Positions 9,851-20,888 of a stretch of 37,251 nucleotides of DNA are shown piece after piece; position 1 is the first letter of the stretch; every line of letters begins with the position of its first letter. Origin of the DNA: Entrophospora sp. SA101 (taxonomy: Eukaryota > Glomeromycota > Glomeromycetes > Entrophosporales > Entrophosporaceae); assembly GCA_958430865.1 (NCBI GenBank), contig CAUDNR010000002.1, positions 107,223 to 144,473 on the forward strand, written 5' to 3'. The notes beneath the pieces are model-generated. The model did not search any database and had not been told where the DNA came from. It worked only from the letters and a program-made list of their open reading frames with translations. The position numbers and the translations under genes are program-made.

Positions 9851-10439
9851 TTAGTTTTTTGAAGCAGAACCTCTTCTAAAAGATAATAAAGAAGAATATT
9901 GATTATTGTTATTGATAGATTGTTGCCTTGAACCAGAATTTGAATGTTTAATATTATTATTGTTATAAATGTTATTATTATGATTACTATAATAATAATT
10001 ATTATTATTAAAAGATTCTCTTAGATTAGAAGCAGAAGTTGATTTATATAAAGATGAAAATGAATTATTAAGCGGAGAAGAAGGTGACTGTGAAAATATT
10101 GGAGATGAAGTATCTAATAAATTTGAAGTGGAATATGATGCTTTTAAATTCGTAAAATGATTACCATTACTGTTATTATTAATATTATTATATAACGGTG
10201 TGGAAGGTGTCGTATAATACGGTGAAGAGGATAAAGATAGTAGTGGCGATGACGATCTAGAATTGTTTGAATCTTCATTGGACGGATTTCTAAAATAAAA
10301 ATAAAAATTTTACAAAATAAGTAAATAAATAAATAATTAATATATTGGTAATGATAATGACAAATTTACCTAAATCCATTCCAAGATTGTTTTTTAGAAG
10401 ATGGTTCTTTATTATTATTAGAAAATATAGGACTAGATA

Positions 10440-10531
<92 letters not shown>

Positions 10532-11850
10532 GTAATATTATCATCATCATCATTATTATTTATTGAAATTATTGGTGATGTTGGTGCTGACTGATGATAA
10601 TAATAATTATTATAATTATTGTTGTTGTTATTATTGTTAATACTGCCACCACTACTATTGTTATTACTATTATTATTATTCATATTATTAATATTTGAAT
10701 TTATTATTGATGTGTTAGTATTTCCAGGTATAATTCGCCTTCTTTCATCTCTGTTAGCTATATTTGTAGTCATTACACCATTTGGTAATGAAGGTGAAAA
10801 ACCACCAAAAGTGGGGCTTTGTATAAAAGAATCTGATGATGGAGAAAAAGGACCGAATTTTTTATCGACAACTTTATCAAAAAATAGGTCAAGCTTTTCG
10901 GATACGATTGAATTTTGTTCGAAATGTGTTTGTGCTAATGTACACTTTTAATAAGATAGGATTATAGTGGAGAAATAGAAAAAAGATCAGATATGTAAAA
11001 AATGTGTGCGCGTGTGTGTGTGTATATATATACAAAAACTATAAAGCTTACTAAATTCACACAATCACCTCCATATTCATCCACTATACTATATCTTCTT
11101 TGACGACCTGTTAATTCTTGTTTTACAAGGTCGGCTTTAGTACCAACGACTAATATTGGAACACTAGCATATCTTTCACCAATTTTCACATCACAATCAA
11201 AATCTATTGAAAAATCATATAAGGATGTTAATAAAAACAATGATGATGGCAATTATTATCGTAACTAAGATAATAAATCGTTATTACCATTTTTCTTTAT
11301 ATTATTATTGTTTGATTTCTCAGTATCTTTATAAGCTTCAGAATTCAAAATTTCTACAACCCATTTCCATAAATTATAATAAGATTTTCTATTACTAACA
11401 TCATGTACTAAAATAATACCATTAATCTGATGATAAAACATGTTACGAGATGATTTATGTTTAGAAGTTCCACCTACATCAATAAATTCAACTAAATATG
11501 ATTTACGTGCACGAGGATGTGTATAGAACTAATGATGATGATGATGATATTGTTATTATTAATATATATAAATAATTCTATATATAAAGTAATTGCTAAC
11601 GATAATAATCTGGACTGACCTTCACATCTACATTACAACCAATTGTCCAAGTTGGGTATCTTAAAGCTTCGTTATAACAAAGCATATGAACAAGACTAGT
11701 CTTTCCCTAAAAAAAAAGAATGGGAATAATTCAAAATAATTTTCTCAAGTCCTCTAATAACAATAATATTTTTACTAGAGTTACAAGAAAAATACTCACC
11801 ACGCCACTATCTCCCACAACAACTATTCTTATCCTATCATAATGTTCCAT
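9851..11850 (-). CDS. RABL3-like small GTPase with long Asn/Ser-rich C-terminal extension
   Basis: Six exons: 11850-11800, 11706-11620, 11528-11288, 11203-11052, 10944-10370 and 10289-9851. Every junction keeps phase and the sum is 514 residues. The G domain shows the P-loop GDSGVGKTS at 13-21, split by intron 1, then [24 protein letters not shown] at 63-66 in place of the Rab DTAG, and GTKAD at 147-151. TIGC and DVGG are typical of Rab-like protein 3, an atypical GTPase without a C-terminal prenylated cysteine. The G domain ends near [11 protein letters not shown] (about residue 206). The remaining roughly 300 residues are Ser/Pro/Asn-rich with a run of about 25 Asn. RABL3 relatives are usually about 200-240 residues, so the tail is a lineage-specific addition. 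Divergent with the 12335 gene. Confidence 0.88.
10438..10540. repeat. ATT/AAT trinucleotide microsatellite encoding poly-Asn
   Basis: A nearly pure ATT tract with two or three interruptions inside exon 5 of the RABL3-like gene. On the coding strand it reads AAT and gives the long Asn run. Length changes would keep the frame, so it is likely polymorphic. Confidence 0.9.
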
Positions 11851-12334
11851 CTCTCAAATCAATTAAATTAAAAGATCCAAATCTTTTGTACTTTTGTGTG
11901 CTATATACCGTGAGGATGTGGAATATGTAAAAACTTTGTGATGCGTGACACAAATTTATTTATTTGAATTTTATTTGTATTTTTGTTACACAATTCGTCA
12001 TTAACCAATTGCAAATAACCTTCACCATTTGATAAATAAATAAATAAAAACATTTTTCTTTTTTAAATTTTCCTGCATAAAAAGTTCTCACATCTAATTC
12101 ATTTCTTCTTTTTTGTCTTTAATCAATCTCTATTATAAACCTAATTTCTTTATTCCTTCCTTCTTTTATAGTTTATCTTTTTATCTCTTCAATCATTCAA
12201 TTTATTTCACTCATTCGGGAAGCTTTATTCATTTTCAAAGCTTTACATGCATATATTTACTTCTTTACGTCCTTAAACAAACACATGCTTTAACTTCTCT
12301 CTCACTCTCGCTCACCATTTTAACACAAAAAAAA
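11851..12334. promoter_or_regulatory. Divergent intergenic promoter region
   Basis: Separates two divergent start codons by 484 bp. The side next to 12335 has a long pyrimidine-rich stretch (TTCTCTCTCACTCTCGCTCA around 12294-12313) just before an A-run and the ATG, a common fungal core-promoter layout. No specific factor site is proposed. Confidence 0.4.
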
Positions 12335-13414
12335 ATGAATAGTTTCAAAAAATTGCGTAAAATTCTTGGACATTTAAAACCATCAAATAATGAACTTTAT
12401 GTTTATATGCCATTATCAGATAATAAAAATGGTTACATAATGGAGTATTATTACCAGAAATATTATCAGCTATTTTATTATAAATATAAAGAGAGTGAAT
12501 CTGGAACATTGACAAAATATGGTTATTTGATTGTTGATGCAGATACCACTAATAATAATAACAATAATAATAATGGTAATAATAATAGTAACAATTCTAG
12601 TAAAAATCAACGTAATTATAGTAACAATAGCAACAATAACAGCAGTGCCAGTGTTAATAAATCACTTTGGTCGAATAAAGACAAAGAATGTATTTTTTAT
12701 CAAACAGTAGCTGATAAAACTCAAATTGATTTAGAGAATCGATGGATGGAATTATTGAGAAAAAAAGAAAGAATAGATATCAAAGTAGTTGATGGAAATG
12801 ATAACAATGGATTTAGTGGTGAATATCAAGAATGGAATCAATTGATGCAACATAATAATGATTTCTTAATATCAGATTGTATACAACGTAGAAGATTAGA
12901 CGAAGTTTTCGGAAATCTTGATTCTAATCGTGATAATAATGATAATAATTATTTAAAAAATATAGGAGTAAAACACGAAAAATTAAAATTTGACGAAATT
13001 AATAATTCCGGTAGTGTCAATTTTGATAATTCGAAATCACCAAGTTTATCCGCAAATTACCAATCTTTTACAAAATCTTCATCGTCACCAACAACTAATT
13101 CACCACTGACATATCCAGCACTAACACCATCATCGCCTTCAGCACCTCCAACACACTCATCAATTTCACCACCAATGTCACCACCAATGTCACCCAAACT
13201 GCATCCTTCTTCTACTTATTTAAGTGAAGGAGCTTCAAATTTGCAAAATTTATCTACGCCAAGTAAAAATCGCACGATGGAAAATCAAGGATCAAAAAAA
13301 AGTTATAGAAAATCTAAATTCAGTAGAAAAGAACCTGATGTGCTTGTATATGATCCTGAAGACAATTTAGTTTTTAAAGATTGTAAATGTGATCATTGTA
13401 TGTGTTTGGTATAA
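12335..13414 (+). CDS. Uncharacterised Asn/Ser/Pro-rich protein with Cys-rich C-terminus
   Basis: One uninterrupted frame of 359 residues from the ATG at 12335, which follows an A-run; the frame is open further upstream but without an ATG. The N-terminus MNSFKKLRKILGHLKPSNNE is basic, then Tyr-rich (YYYQKYYQLFYYKY, about 47-60). Next come an Asn-rich run (about 75-110), a charged middle section and a Ser/Pro/Thr-rich region with two SPPM repeats (about 245-300). The last residues, CKCDHCMCLV, contain four cysteines close to the terminus, which could bind metal or be acylated; it is not a canonical CaaX box. I recognise no domain. It shares a divergent promoter region with the RABL3-like gene, so the two may be co-expressed, but no functional link is shown. 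Confidence 0.7.
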   Translation: MNSFKKLRKILGHLKPSNNELYVYMPLSDNKNGYIMEYYYQKYYQLFYYKYKESESGTLTKYGYLIVDADTTNNNNNNNNGNNNSNNSSKNQRNYSNNSNNNSSASVNKSLWSNKDKECIFYQTVADKTQIDLENRWMELLRKKERIDIKVVDGNDNNGFSGEYQEWNQLMQHNNDFLISDCIQRRRLDEVFGNLDSNRDNNDNNYLKNIGVKHEKLKFDEINNSGSVNFDNSKSPSLSANYQSFTKSSSSPTTNSPLTYPALTPSSPSAPPTHSSISPPMSPPMSPKLHPSSTYLSEGASNLQNLSTPSKNRTMENQGSKKSYRKSKFSRKEPDVLVYDPEDNLVFKDCKCDHCMCLV

Positions 13415-13804
13415 TTTATTAACGTAAAATTTATAAAATAATTACATTTATGTAGATAACAATTGTAAAATATATTTTTATATTATGATAATATAAAAAT
13501 AATAATAATAAAAATAATGAATGAATTTAAGAGCATGTGACATCGCCTGAAATTTTTATATGTTCTGCGGATCTTCCTATTGGCTGATCTGAAATTTTCA
13601 TATGGCCCGAGTAACACAATTGACAAAAGCGAGTTTGTCATTATCCGTTTATCAAATCAAAACTAAGAATCAAAAGCGATAAAACAAATTTATTATTTGA
13701 CATTTACAACGTATAAGGTAATCTTCTAAATCATTCAAACATAACGTTTGATTGGCCATTCATTTTCATTTTACAAAAATTTTTTCAGAAAAATAAATAA
13801 AAAA
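13415..13804. promoter_or_regulatory. Upstream region of BTB-TLDc gene with inverted CCAAT boxes
   Basis: Two ATTGG motifs (inverted CCAAT boxes) occur at 13579-13583 and 13751-13755. The second lies about 50 bp before the ATG and so may fall in the leader. The rest is AT-rich. Confidence 0.35.
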
Positions 13805-15300
13805 ATGGATTCAACAATATTAGAAAAATATTTTAATGAAAATGAAAGATTATTAAATACAGAGGATTTTTATGATGTAAAAATATATGTAGGCGTAGAA
13901 CCAAACATAAAAGAAATCCATGCACATGCATCCATCATATGTGCTCATTGTCCATTTTTTAGCATTGCATTAAGTAATGCAACAAAAAAAAATGGTTATT
14001 ATATTGTTAAAAAAGTAAATATTAATGAACAACCTTTTAAAAATATTCTAAAGTAAGTTTAAACTAACTATTATTGTATTATTTATTTATTTTTATGATT
14101 GAATATATTATTTAGTAATATATATTTATTATTTTTAAAAGATTTTTGTATACTTGTAAAATTGAATTAGACAATTTTACTGGAGTTGATGTATTAGAAA
14201 TATTAATTGCAGCTGATGAACTTGGTCTTGAATCACTTTATGAATATACAATGAATTACTTTATTAAAAAACATGAAGATTATGTAAAAGCAAGTCCAGT
14301 TAAAATTCTACAATTGATTTATTCTAATGAAAAATTTAAGGAATTGAAAAATACCTATCTAGAAAAATTTTGTGAAAAATTATTTCAGTCAAATGATTTT
14401 GAGTCATTGGAAAAACCAATTTTATTGGAAATTCTCAAAAGAGATGATTTTTCTGTTGATGAGATAGTTATTTGGGAAAATGTTCTTAAATGGGGATTAT
14501 CAAAACATCCAGAAATCAATAATAACAATCTTAAAAATTGTTTATCACAAAATTTTGTTGATTTAGGCAACACAATAAAGGAGCTTATTTCTCTAATAAG
14601 ATTTCAAGATATTTCTAAAGATGATTTTTTTGATAAAATTGTACCTTATCAGAAACTTCTTGATGAGTTTCTCTGGAACAACCTATTACAACTCTATGTA
14701 GTTCCTGATAGACAACAACCATTAAACTTTTTACCATCAAGAAATATAAAACTTATTCCAAAGCTTGAATCATTGACAATTAATGACAAGCTTACTTTAC
14801 TTTTTGCAAGTTGGATAGATAGAAAAAACCCACGATATAATTCACTCAGAGAAGTTAAATATGAATTTAAACTTTTATATCGCAGTAGTAGAGATGGTTT
14901 AAGTGCAAATATCTTTCATCAAAAGTGTGATAATATCGACAAAACTCTTGTAGTTGGTAAAATACAAAATTCAGATCAAATAATTGGTGGTTATAATCCA
15001 CTTAATTGGAATGGAAATGGTTATAAAACAACAATAGATATTTTTATATTTAATATAAGTAATAGAAATGATATCAATACTACAGAAGTTAGCTATATTA
15101 AAAATAATGAATTTTATCAGAATGCAATTTATTGTGATTCTTCTCTTTTACCTAATTTTGGTTATAGTCAGGATTTTCTATTTACAACAGATAGTCTTAT
15201 TCGTAATAATCCATCTCCACATGCTTATAATAACATCAATATAGTAGATAAAAGTAGTTTTGATGAATTGGAAGTTTTTCAAATAATTGATAAAAAATAA
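13805..15300 (+). CDS. BTB/POZ-BACK-TLDc domain protein
   Basis: Two exons, 13805-14052 and 14142-15300, joined across a phase-2 GTAAGT...AAAAG intron, give 468 residues. Residues 20-115 are a BTB/POZ domain: DFYDVKIYVG, HAHASIICAHCPFFSIAL, then FLYTCKIELDNFTGVDVLEI just after the intron. A BACK-like helical region follows to about 240. The C-terminal half is a TLDc domain, with FKLLYRSSRDGLSANIFHQK and IIGGYNPLNWNGNGY. BTB-TLDc proteins are greatly expanded in Rhizophagus. BTB domains commonly dimerise and dock on cullin-3 ligases, and TLDc domains are linked to oxidative-stress tolerance and V-ATPase interaction. This member's role is not known. No premature stop or frameshift is seen. The ATG at 13805 was chosen because the frame upstream has no other ATG. 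Confidence 0.88.
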
Positions 15301-15881
15301 ATATTCATTTATTATTACTACTGTATTTCTTAACAAATGTGATTTGATTTCGCATCTTCATGGTTCAAAGTGAAATTTATGCCACACTTGTCAGCATAAT
15401 AAACTGGATATTTCTATGCTAAAGATACAAAATTGAAATTAATATACATAAATCTGCTGCCATGGAATCCAAGGTTAAAAAAAAAGAACCTAGAAGAAAG
15501 CAAAAATAATAAACACCAGAAAAGAAAGCAGAATGAAACACCTGTTAAAAATGTTTAGAAGGAAAATAATATGGGTATGGAAGCTTAATAGGGAAGAGTA
15601 ATATCTATTTTTTAGCGACCTAAATACTAATATTAAAGCAATTAGATTTACCACCAGCCTTTTATTCTCTCTTTGTATACGTATATGAGAAAAATTGCAT
15701 ATAAAAGATAAATAATTCAGATTCATAAATGCTTTATTAAATAAAGAAATAATATTTTCCATCATTCCTCAATCATAAGTCACTATTATCCTTTTTTTTA
15801 TGACACGTCACATGGTGCCTGCTGATGTTTGATGCTTTCCTCAAATATTATGTCTCAAATAAAGGTTTAAGTGATAAAAGA

Positions 15882-15927
15882 GATTTTTTGTTGTAGGCAT
15901 GTGCCATTTTTTCCGCAACACATTGTA
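15882..15927. mobile_element. Possible Tc1/mariner end related to 79-117
   Basis: GATTTTTTG, then GTGCCATTTTTT and CAACACATTGTA. These segments parallel the stretch at 79-117 with small indels and in the same orientation. Similarity was judged by eye. Confidence 0.3.
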
Positions 15928-16514
15928 TATTCTGCTGCAATCTTTTCAAAGCCTTCATTTTACAATAAATATTTGGAAGGTCATAAATTTTTGGAATTTA
16001 TTTCTAGCCAGGTTAAGTAAATGTATCAGAATTTCAAAAAGCTTTGGCCATATATGTGACCCAAATTGCTTCCTGATGTCAAAATTTTAATTAAGGCATA
16101 TATGCAGAACATTGAATTAACAACAATAATAATTTCGACCATGTTGGAACAATTTATGCTGCACGTATTAGTATAGTAATAGTGGCTGATTCTATTTTAC
16201 TTTTCCGAGCACCGTTAATAATAACTAGCTCACTAGTTAAGTCATAACAACTCTTCAGAAAAGGATTAATTTCATACCTTTCAGTATGATTACAATCTTT
16301 AAATGTTTTAACTAGAGTCTACATGCGAGCCTAATCATTGATTTGAACCAACCATCTCTTAAATTGATAATTAAAAAAAAATAAAACTTTGGCCGAATAT
16401 TTCTAAAATCAATTGTTCAAAAATAAATATGATAATACACGCCTCGAATAAACATTACATTGTTTTGAAATTTTTTTGTAAGCAAGCATAAACGAATCCT
16501 TCGAAAAGTTTTAA

Positions 16515-16690
16515 GCTCAAAATGTCAAAAGCCAATGTGGCGAAATCATCAGTCTTTTTGTATATATCTAGAATTTTTGGTGTTCGTAGAACGATAGTGT
16601 CTCATGCTATTAAAAAAAAAAATCTTTATGAAAAGAAAAAAATCGAATTGAACATCCTAAATTAACAAATAAGAAAATTTCTTGAAGTCC
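16515..16690 (+). pseudogene. Tc1-like transposase relic (helix-turn-helix part)
   Basis: The plus strand reads ISRIFGVRRTIVSHAIKK and then, after a shift, PKLTNKKIS. The second relic at 23385-23930 reads ISRILGLHRATVSRTI and TKLINKKIVKKIS, so both descend from the same family. The first is the recognition helix of a Tc1/IS630-type helix-turn-helix. No catalytic domain remains here. Confidence 0.6.
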
Positions 16691-17690
16691 TTGTCTTTTG
16701 CTAGAATTTTTATTTTTGACATAATTATTTAACACAAACACAATATGTTATTACATATCTTGCTAACGTGACAGAAGACCCCATCAGATTCAAATGAAGT
16801 AATCTTTTCCAAGCATGTTTTATTTGATAAAATCAAAAAAAAAAAACATAGTTAATATTCGCTAATCATGCCATTTCTTTAAATTAAAGGATTTAAAGAA
16901 ATCCTAATCTTTTTTTTTTGAATAAATCAATTAAAATGTTTATTATTGATGTTACATTATCATTCAAACATATTTTGAGAAGCCTAGTTTTAATAATGCC
17001 GTGATAGATATAACAATTAACTTTTTTGTCATCAAATTATCAACACAAGGAGAATTGTTTTAAAAATAGCTTCAAGTAATTCATTTCCCGATTTTCGTAA
17101 TAGGTCGGTATGATTGGTAGAATTATTTAATGAAATTTTCTGTAATTTTTTCATTACTAAATTTGGGACTTGGAATTGGGACTTTGTCATTTGAGTTTGG
17201 ACGGCAAGTATAGTTCTGCGGACATATTAGTAACTGCACTCTATAATGAAATAATGAACAAAGGCAGAAAAATTACATATAGGGACGGAGGGTTTATTGT
17301 AGAGAGAATGAACTGTATCCTTATTTAAAAATAAATTATGATGTTCGTGTTTTAATTCTCAACAATGTATTAATTATATATATATATTAATTATTTTCAC
17401 AAAACACCAAGTAAAATTCAGGAAGTTACTGCGTTTTTGTTTAAAACTTCCACGAAGAATTGTTGTATATAGAACAAATAGTATACAACTCATTTAGTTG
17501 TTTTCAAAAAACACCGTTTTTTAATAATGCTCCAAATTTACATACGAGTAAAACTAATATCACTTACCTTGAGAACTAACTCATTTAGCAAAGAATTAAA
17601 AACAAGCAATTTTCTTTTGGTATTTAATAATATGGTTATTATTTGCTTAAAATTTATAATTTTAAGAACTAAGGGATTCGCAAGCTATCT

Positions 17691-17720
17691 TTAATATTAA
17701 TATTAATATTAATATTAATA
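17691..17720. repeat. TTAATA hexanucleotide microsatellite
   Basis: Five perfect tandem copies of TTAATA, about 260 bp upstream of the glutathione transferase start codon. Confidence 0.9.
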
Positions 17721-17983
17721 ACAAATGACCTTCCGACAATGATTGGATATTATATGCTGAAAATGGATTTTGTGTGTTACGAAAACTAGTTTTTCGGTGT
17801 AGCTACGACGCGGGAATTATTTATCCTCTATATTTTTTCTATTCAGATCGGCTCATTTGTGCTATATTACAATCAAAGATTATAATAAATCACGACAGAA
17901 TTTTATCCCAAAAATTTATTTGTTGCTTTTTTCTTGCTAATAATATTAAAATAAGAAGGGAAATTACAAAGCATTGATTTAAA

Positions 17984-18710
17984 ATGGGTATTAAAATTAT
18001 CGGATTTAATCTTTCACCTAATACTCTTAAAACACTTTGTGCCCTTGAAGAATTGGGTATAGAATACGAATATGAACAGCCCGAATTCTCAGAAATTAAA
18101 TCACCTGAATATCTCGTAAAAAAAAATCCATAGTAAGTAATCTAGTTATTAAAATTTTCTTCTTCCTAAACTTAAAAAATAATAAATCATCATCATATTT
18201 AATAGTGGGAAAGTTCCAGTAATGATTGATGATGGTTTTACAGTCTACGAATCACGTGCAATTTGTCGTTATCTCCTAAAAAAGTACCAAGGAACCAAAA
18301 ATACTACAATTCTCATTCCAAACGATCTACAAAAGGCCACTTTGGTTGAACAATACTTATCAGTTGAAAGCTCAGAATTTGATACACCAGCATCAACTAT
18401 TATTTATCAAGAAATTATTCTCAAGTTTCTGGGTAAAGAAGCTAATACTGAAAAGGTCAAAGAAGCAAAAGGAAAACTTGAACAGACATTGGATGTCTAT
18501 GAAAAAATACTCGAGGGAAAAGATTATTTGACTGGTGAATATTCTTTGGCAGACCTTAGTCATATACCTGTTATCGCTGCTTGTATTGATAAAACTAGCT
18601 CTAAAGATATATTTTACGATGCTAAGAGACCCAATGTCGTTAAATGGGTGAAAAGACTTTATGAAAGTCCTGCTTGGAAACAAGTAGTAGCAAAACATAA
18701 AATTAACTAA
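17984..18710 (+). CDS. Glutathione S-transferase, phi-like
   Basis: Two exons, 17984-18132 and 18206-18710, phase 2 with GTAAGT and AATAG ends; 217 residues. The thioredoxin-fold N-terminal domain (1-85) has FNLSPNTLKTLCALEELGIE, where the Ser in NLSPNT is in the position of the catalytic hydroxyl. It also has NPYGKVPVMIDDGFTVYESR, containing the cis-Pro and the ESR glutathione-binding loop; the intron splits the Tyr of NPYGKVP. The all-helical C-terminal domain carries DYLTGEYSLADLSHIPVI with the conserved N-capping box. Expected activity is conjugation of reduced glutathione to electrophiles in the cytosol. The phi-like assignment rests on ESRAICRYL and general layout. The stop codon is only 59 bp from that of the convergent ZMAT5 gene. 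Confidence 0.92.
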
Positions 18711-18769
18711 TGTAATTCATTATCATTTATTTTTAAAATTTTATCAAAAATAAACTGTTTTTTATTATT

Positions 18770-19574
18770 TTAACCCCATTGTGCACAATTACTAAAGTTA
18801 TAACCTGATTTTGGTGGTGGCTTTAAGGAAGGCGGTAAATTTTTTGGTAGACCAGATGGAAGTTTATTTTCCATTAATTTATTCGAACTTTTCTTTTTCG
18901 TATTTTTTTTAAAACTTAATTTATCATTCTGATTTTGATTATTATTATTTTCATAATATTGTTGTAAAAGATGGGGATTTTGTGCTAAATATACTTTTAA
19001 ATAACAATTTAAAAATATATTAATATTATTTATAAATACTATATATAATTTTGATAACTTGCGTACAATAATTACCGTTTGGATCTATGATATTAAAATC
19101 AATTCCATATGGCAAATGTGAATATTTACAACTTAATCCAAATTGACAAAATCTTGATTCATTAAATTTTTTACACTGTGGTCTCTTACTATTCTCAATC
19201 AATAACTCCACAGGATCTAATAATAAATAAATAGATTTATATGAATTATTATATATCTCTAATGATATTTTATTATTACCGTCACTACCTTTATAATAAT
19301 CATAATGTATTTTCACATTATTTTGATGTTTTATTCCTTCAAGATGTTTTTTTCTTGATTCCGAATTATCAATAAATGAAATATCACAATAATCACAATA
19401 ATCTAATCGTTATTAGAAAAAATCAAATGCAAAACTGTCAATATGAAACGAATGAATGAATAATTAGAATAAACGAATAATTCGAATAAAATGAACAAAA
19501 CGAACAAAATGAATAAACCGTTAGGATTTATTAGTTTAAAACAAGAAAAAATTATTCTTACATTTCTTCCCCAT
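18770..19574 (-). CDS. ZMAT5: ZMAT5 / U11-U12 snRNP 20 kDa protein
   Basis: Four exons: 19574-19562 (only 13 nt), 19402-19280, 19216-19076 and 18993-18770; 166 residues, close to the ~170 of the animal protein. The N-terminal U1-type C2H2 finger begins MGKKYYCDYCDISF, with ligands C7, C10, H24 and H30. The CCCH finger follows at 60-79 (C-x8-C-x5-C-x3-H, ending CKYSH). The C-terminus is Pro/Lys-rich (LPPSLKPPPKSG). The combination of these two fingers is diagnostic of the U11/U12 di-snRNP 20K protein, a component specific to the minor spliceosome, so this fungus probably removes U12-type introns. The introns of this gene themselves look U2-type. The 63-nt intron 19279-19217 is a multiple of three and readable, but removing it restores the family spacing. 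Confidence 0.9.
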
Positions 19575-19712
19575 TTTAAATTTTAGCTAAGATTATATGT
19601 TACACTTGCTTGATGATGATGACGCAACAATTTAATCTGAAGATCCATATATATATATGTATATATATTATTCTATTTTTTTTTTTTTTTACAATTTCAA
19701 GGAAAAAAAAAC
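19575..19712. promoter_or_regulatory. Short bidirectional promoter between ZMAT5 and proteasome beta-4
   Basis: Only 138 bp separate the two divergent start codons. It contains an alternating TA tract near 19648-19669, a T-run, and an A-run just before the proteasome ATG. Both genes must be driven from this interval or from within each other's 5' ends. Confidence 0.6.
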
Positions 19713-20430
19713 ATGGAATGTCTTATCGGAATAGTAGGCAAAGATTTTGCATTGACAGCGACTGATGCTTCATCTTTACGCTCAATTACTGTTTTGAAAT
19801 CTAATGAAGATAAAACTCGTGATCTTAATAAGCATGTCACCATGGCATATTCTGGTGAACCAGGAGATACAATCAACTTTGCAGAATACATTCAAAGGAA
19901 TGTTCGTTTTTACGGGATCAAGAATGGGATTGAGTTGACACCAAAAGCTGCAGCTAATTTTACCAGAAGAGAATTAGCTACTAGTATAAGAAGTAGAGTA
20001 AGTGATTCATAAATTTTTCTCATTTATCATTGTTATTATTTATATATATTTATTTATTTTTCCTTGTAATTAATTAAAAATTATTTTCTTCTTCAATCAA
20101 CAATTAAATTAAAAAATGATTTTTTAGAAACCATATGCTGTTAATCTTTTAATAGCAGGTTTTGATATAACCTCATCAAAACCAGATCTTTATTGGATAG
20201 ATTATTTTGGTACTTCTACAAGTGTACCATTTGCAGCTCATGGATATGGATCATATTATTGTCTATCCATCTTGGATAGATATCATCATTCAGAATTGAC
20301 ACTTGAGGAAGCAAAATTGTTGATTAAGAAATGTATAGATGAATTGAAAACTAGATTTATCGTTAATCTTGGCAATTTCAAGATAAAGGTTGTGGATCAA
20401 GAAGGAATAAAAGAGATTCAAATTAATTAA
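19713..20430 (+). CDS. PRE1: 20S proteasome subunit beta type-2 (beta-4, Pre1)
   Basis: Two exons, 19713-19997 and 20128-20430, phase 0 at GTAAGT...TTTTTAG; 195 residues, close to yeast Pre1. The protein begins MECLIGIVGKDFALTATDAS, with no propeptide and no N-terminal catalytic Thr, as expected for the inactive beta-4 subunit. Other family marks are NKHVTMAYSGEPGDTINFAE, RRELATSIRS at the end of exon 1, and DLYWIDYFGTSTSVPFAAHG in exon 2, typical of the Ntn-hydrolase beta sandwich. It forms part of the central rings of the 20S core in cytosol and nucleus. It lies head-to-head with the minor-spliceosome gene at 138 bp. I looked for but did not find the fungal proteasome-associated control element. 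Confidence 0.93.
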
Positions 20431-20888
20431 TAATATTTTATTATTATATTTATATTTGTATGATATTATTATTATTAAAATAAATTTTTTTTTTTTGAAA
20501 ACAATTCAAAACTCTTTTTCCAAAAAAAAAAATAAATTAGTAGAAAGAAATCAGGACAAAAATATCAAATAAAAATAAAAATTCAAAGAAATCAGTATAA
20601 TTATTTTCACATGAATTTTATACTCATTTTTTGGCACAAATTGGTAACAACAATAAAATAAAAGCAATTTAATGTTTTAATAATATGATAAATGCCATCA
20701 TGATTAATGATAAGTTTGTTTGTTATATATATATATATATCCACATATTGTGATTCTATGCATTCCAAATCAGAAGTTTCTGTCCGAGGTCCTATTGAAT
20801 AACCTGAATGAAATACTTGAATCAATAATTCGAATTAAAAGATTGACCATTCAAATAAGAAATTGTATTTCTATTACGAATAGAACCC
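20431..20888. other. Intergenic, AT-rich
   Basis: The 3' region of the proteasome gene followed by AT-rich DNA with a short TA repeat near 20724-20740. No gene seen. Confidence 0.5.

Larger units (their letters stand above)
15301..17983. other. Gene-poor region with transposon debris
   Basis: About 2.7 kb without a supportable intact gene. It contains a possible mariner-like end (15882-15927), a Tc1-like transposase relic (16515-16690), a perfect 12-bp inverted repeat (16873-16884 and 16891-16902, ATTTCTTTAAAT arms) and a hexanucleotide repeat (17691-17720). The remainder is AT-rich and unassigned. The last 150 bp are presumably the promoter of the glutathione transferase gene. Confidence 0.5.

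Noticed and set aside
10290..10566. Long Ile-rich frames on both strands over the ATT repeat
   Set aside because: They are shadows of the poly-Asn coding tract in the RABL3-like gene.
12113..12334. In-frame extension of the orphan gene upstream to 12113
   Set aside because: The extension begins at TTG and has no ATG; its composition is that of a pyrimidine-rich leader. The ATG at 12335 after the A-run is preferred.
16873..16902. Perfect 12-bp inverted repeat ATTTCTTTAAAT with a 6-bp loop
   Set aside because: It has no T-run, gene or element boundary next to it, so no function can be assigned; AT-rich palindromes are expected by chance here.
19217..19279. Reading through the 63-nt segment as coding in ZMAT5
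   Set aside because: The segment has GT and TTAG ends and would insert 21 residues at a point where the family has none, so an intron is more likely; retention remains possible.
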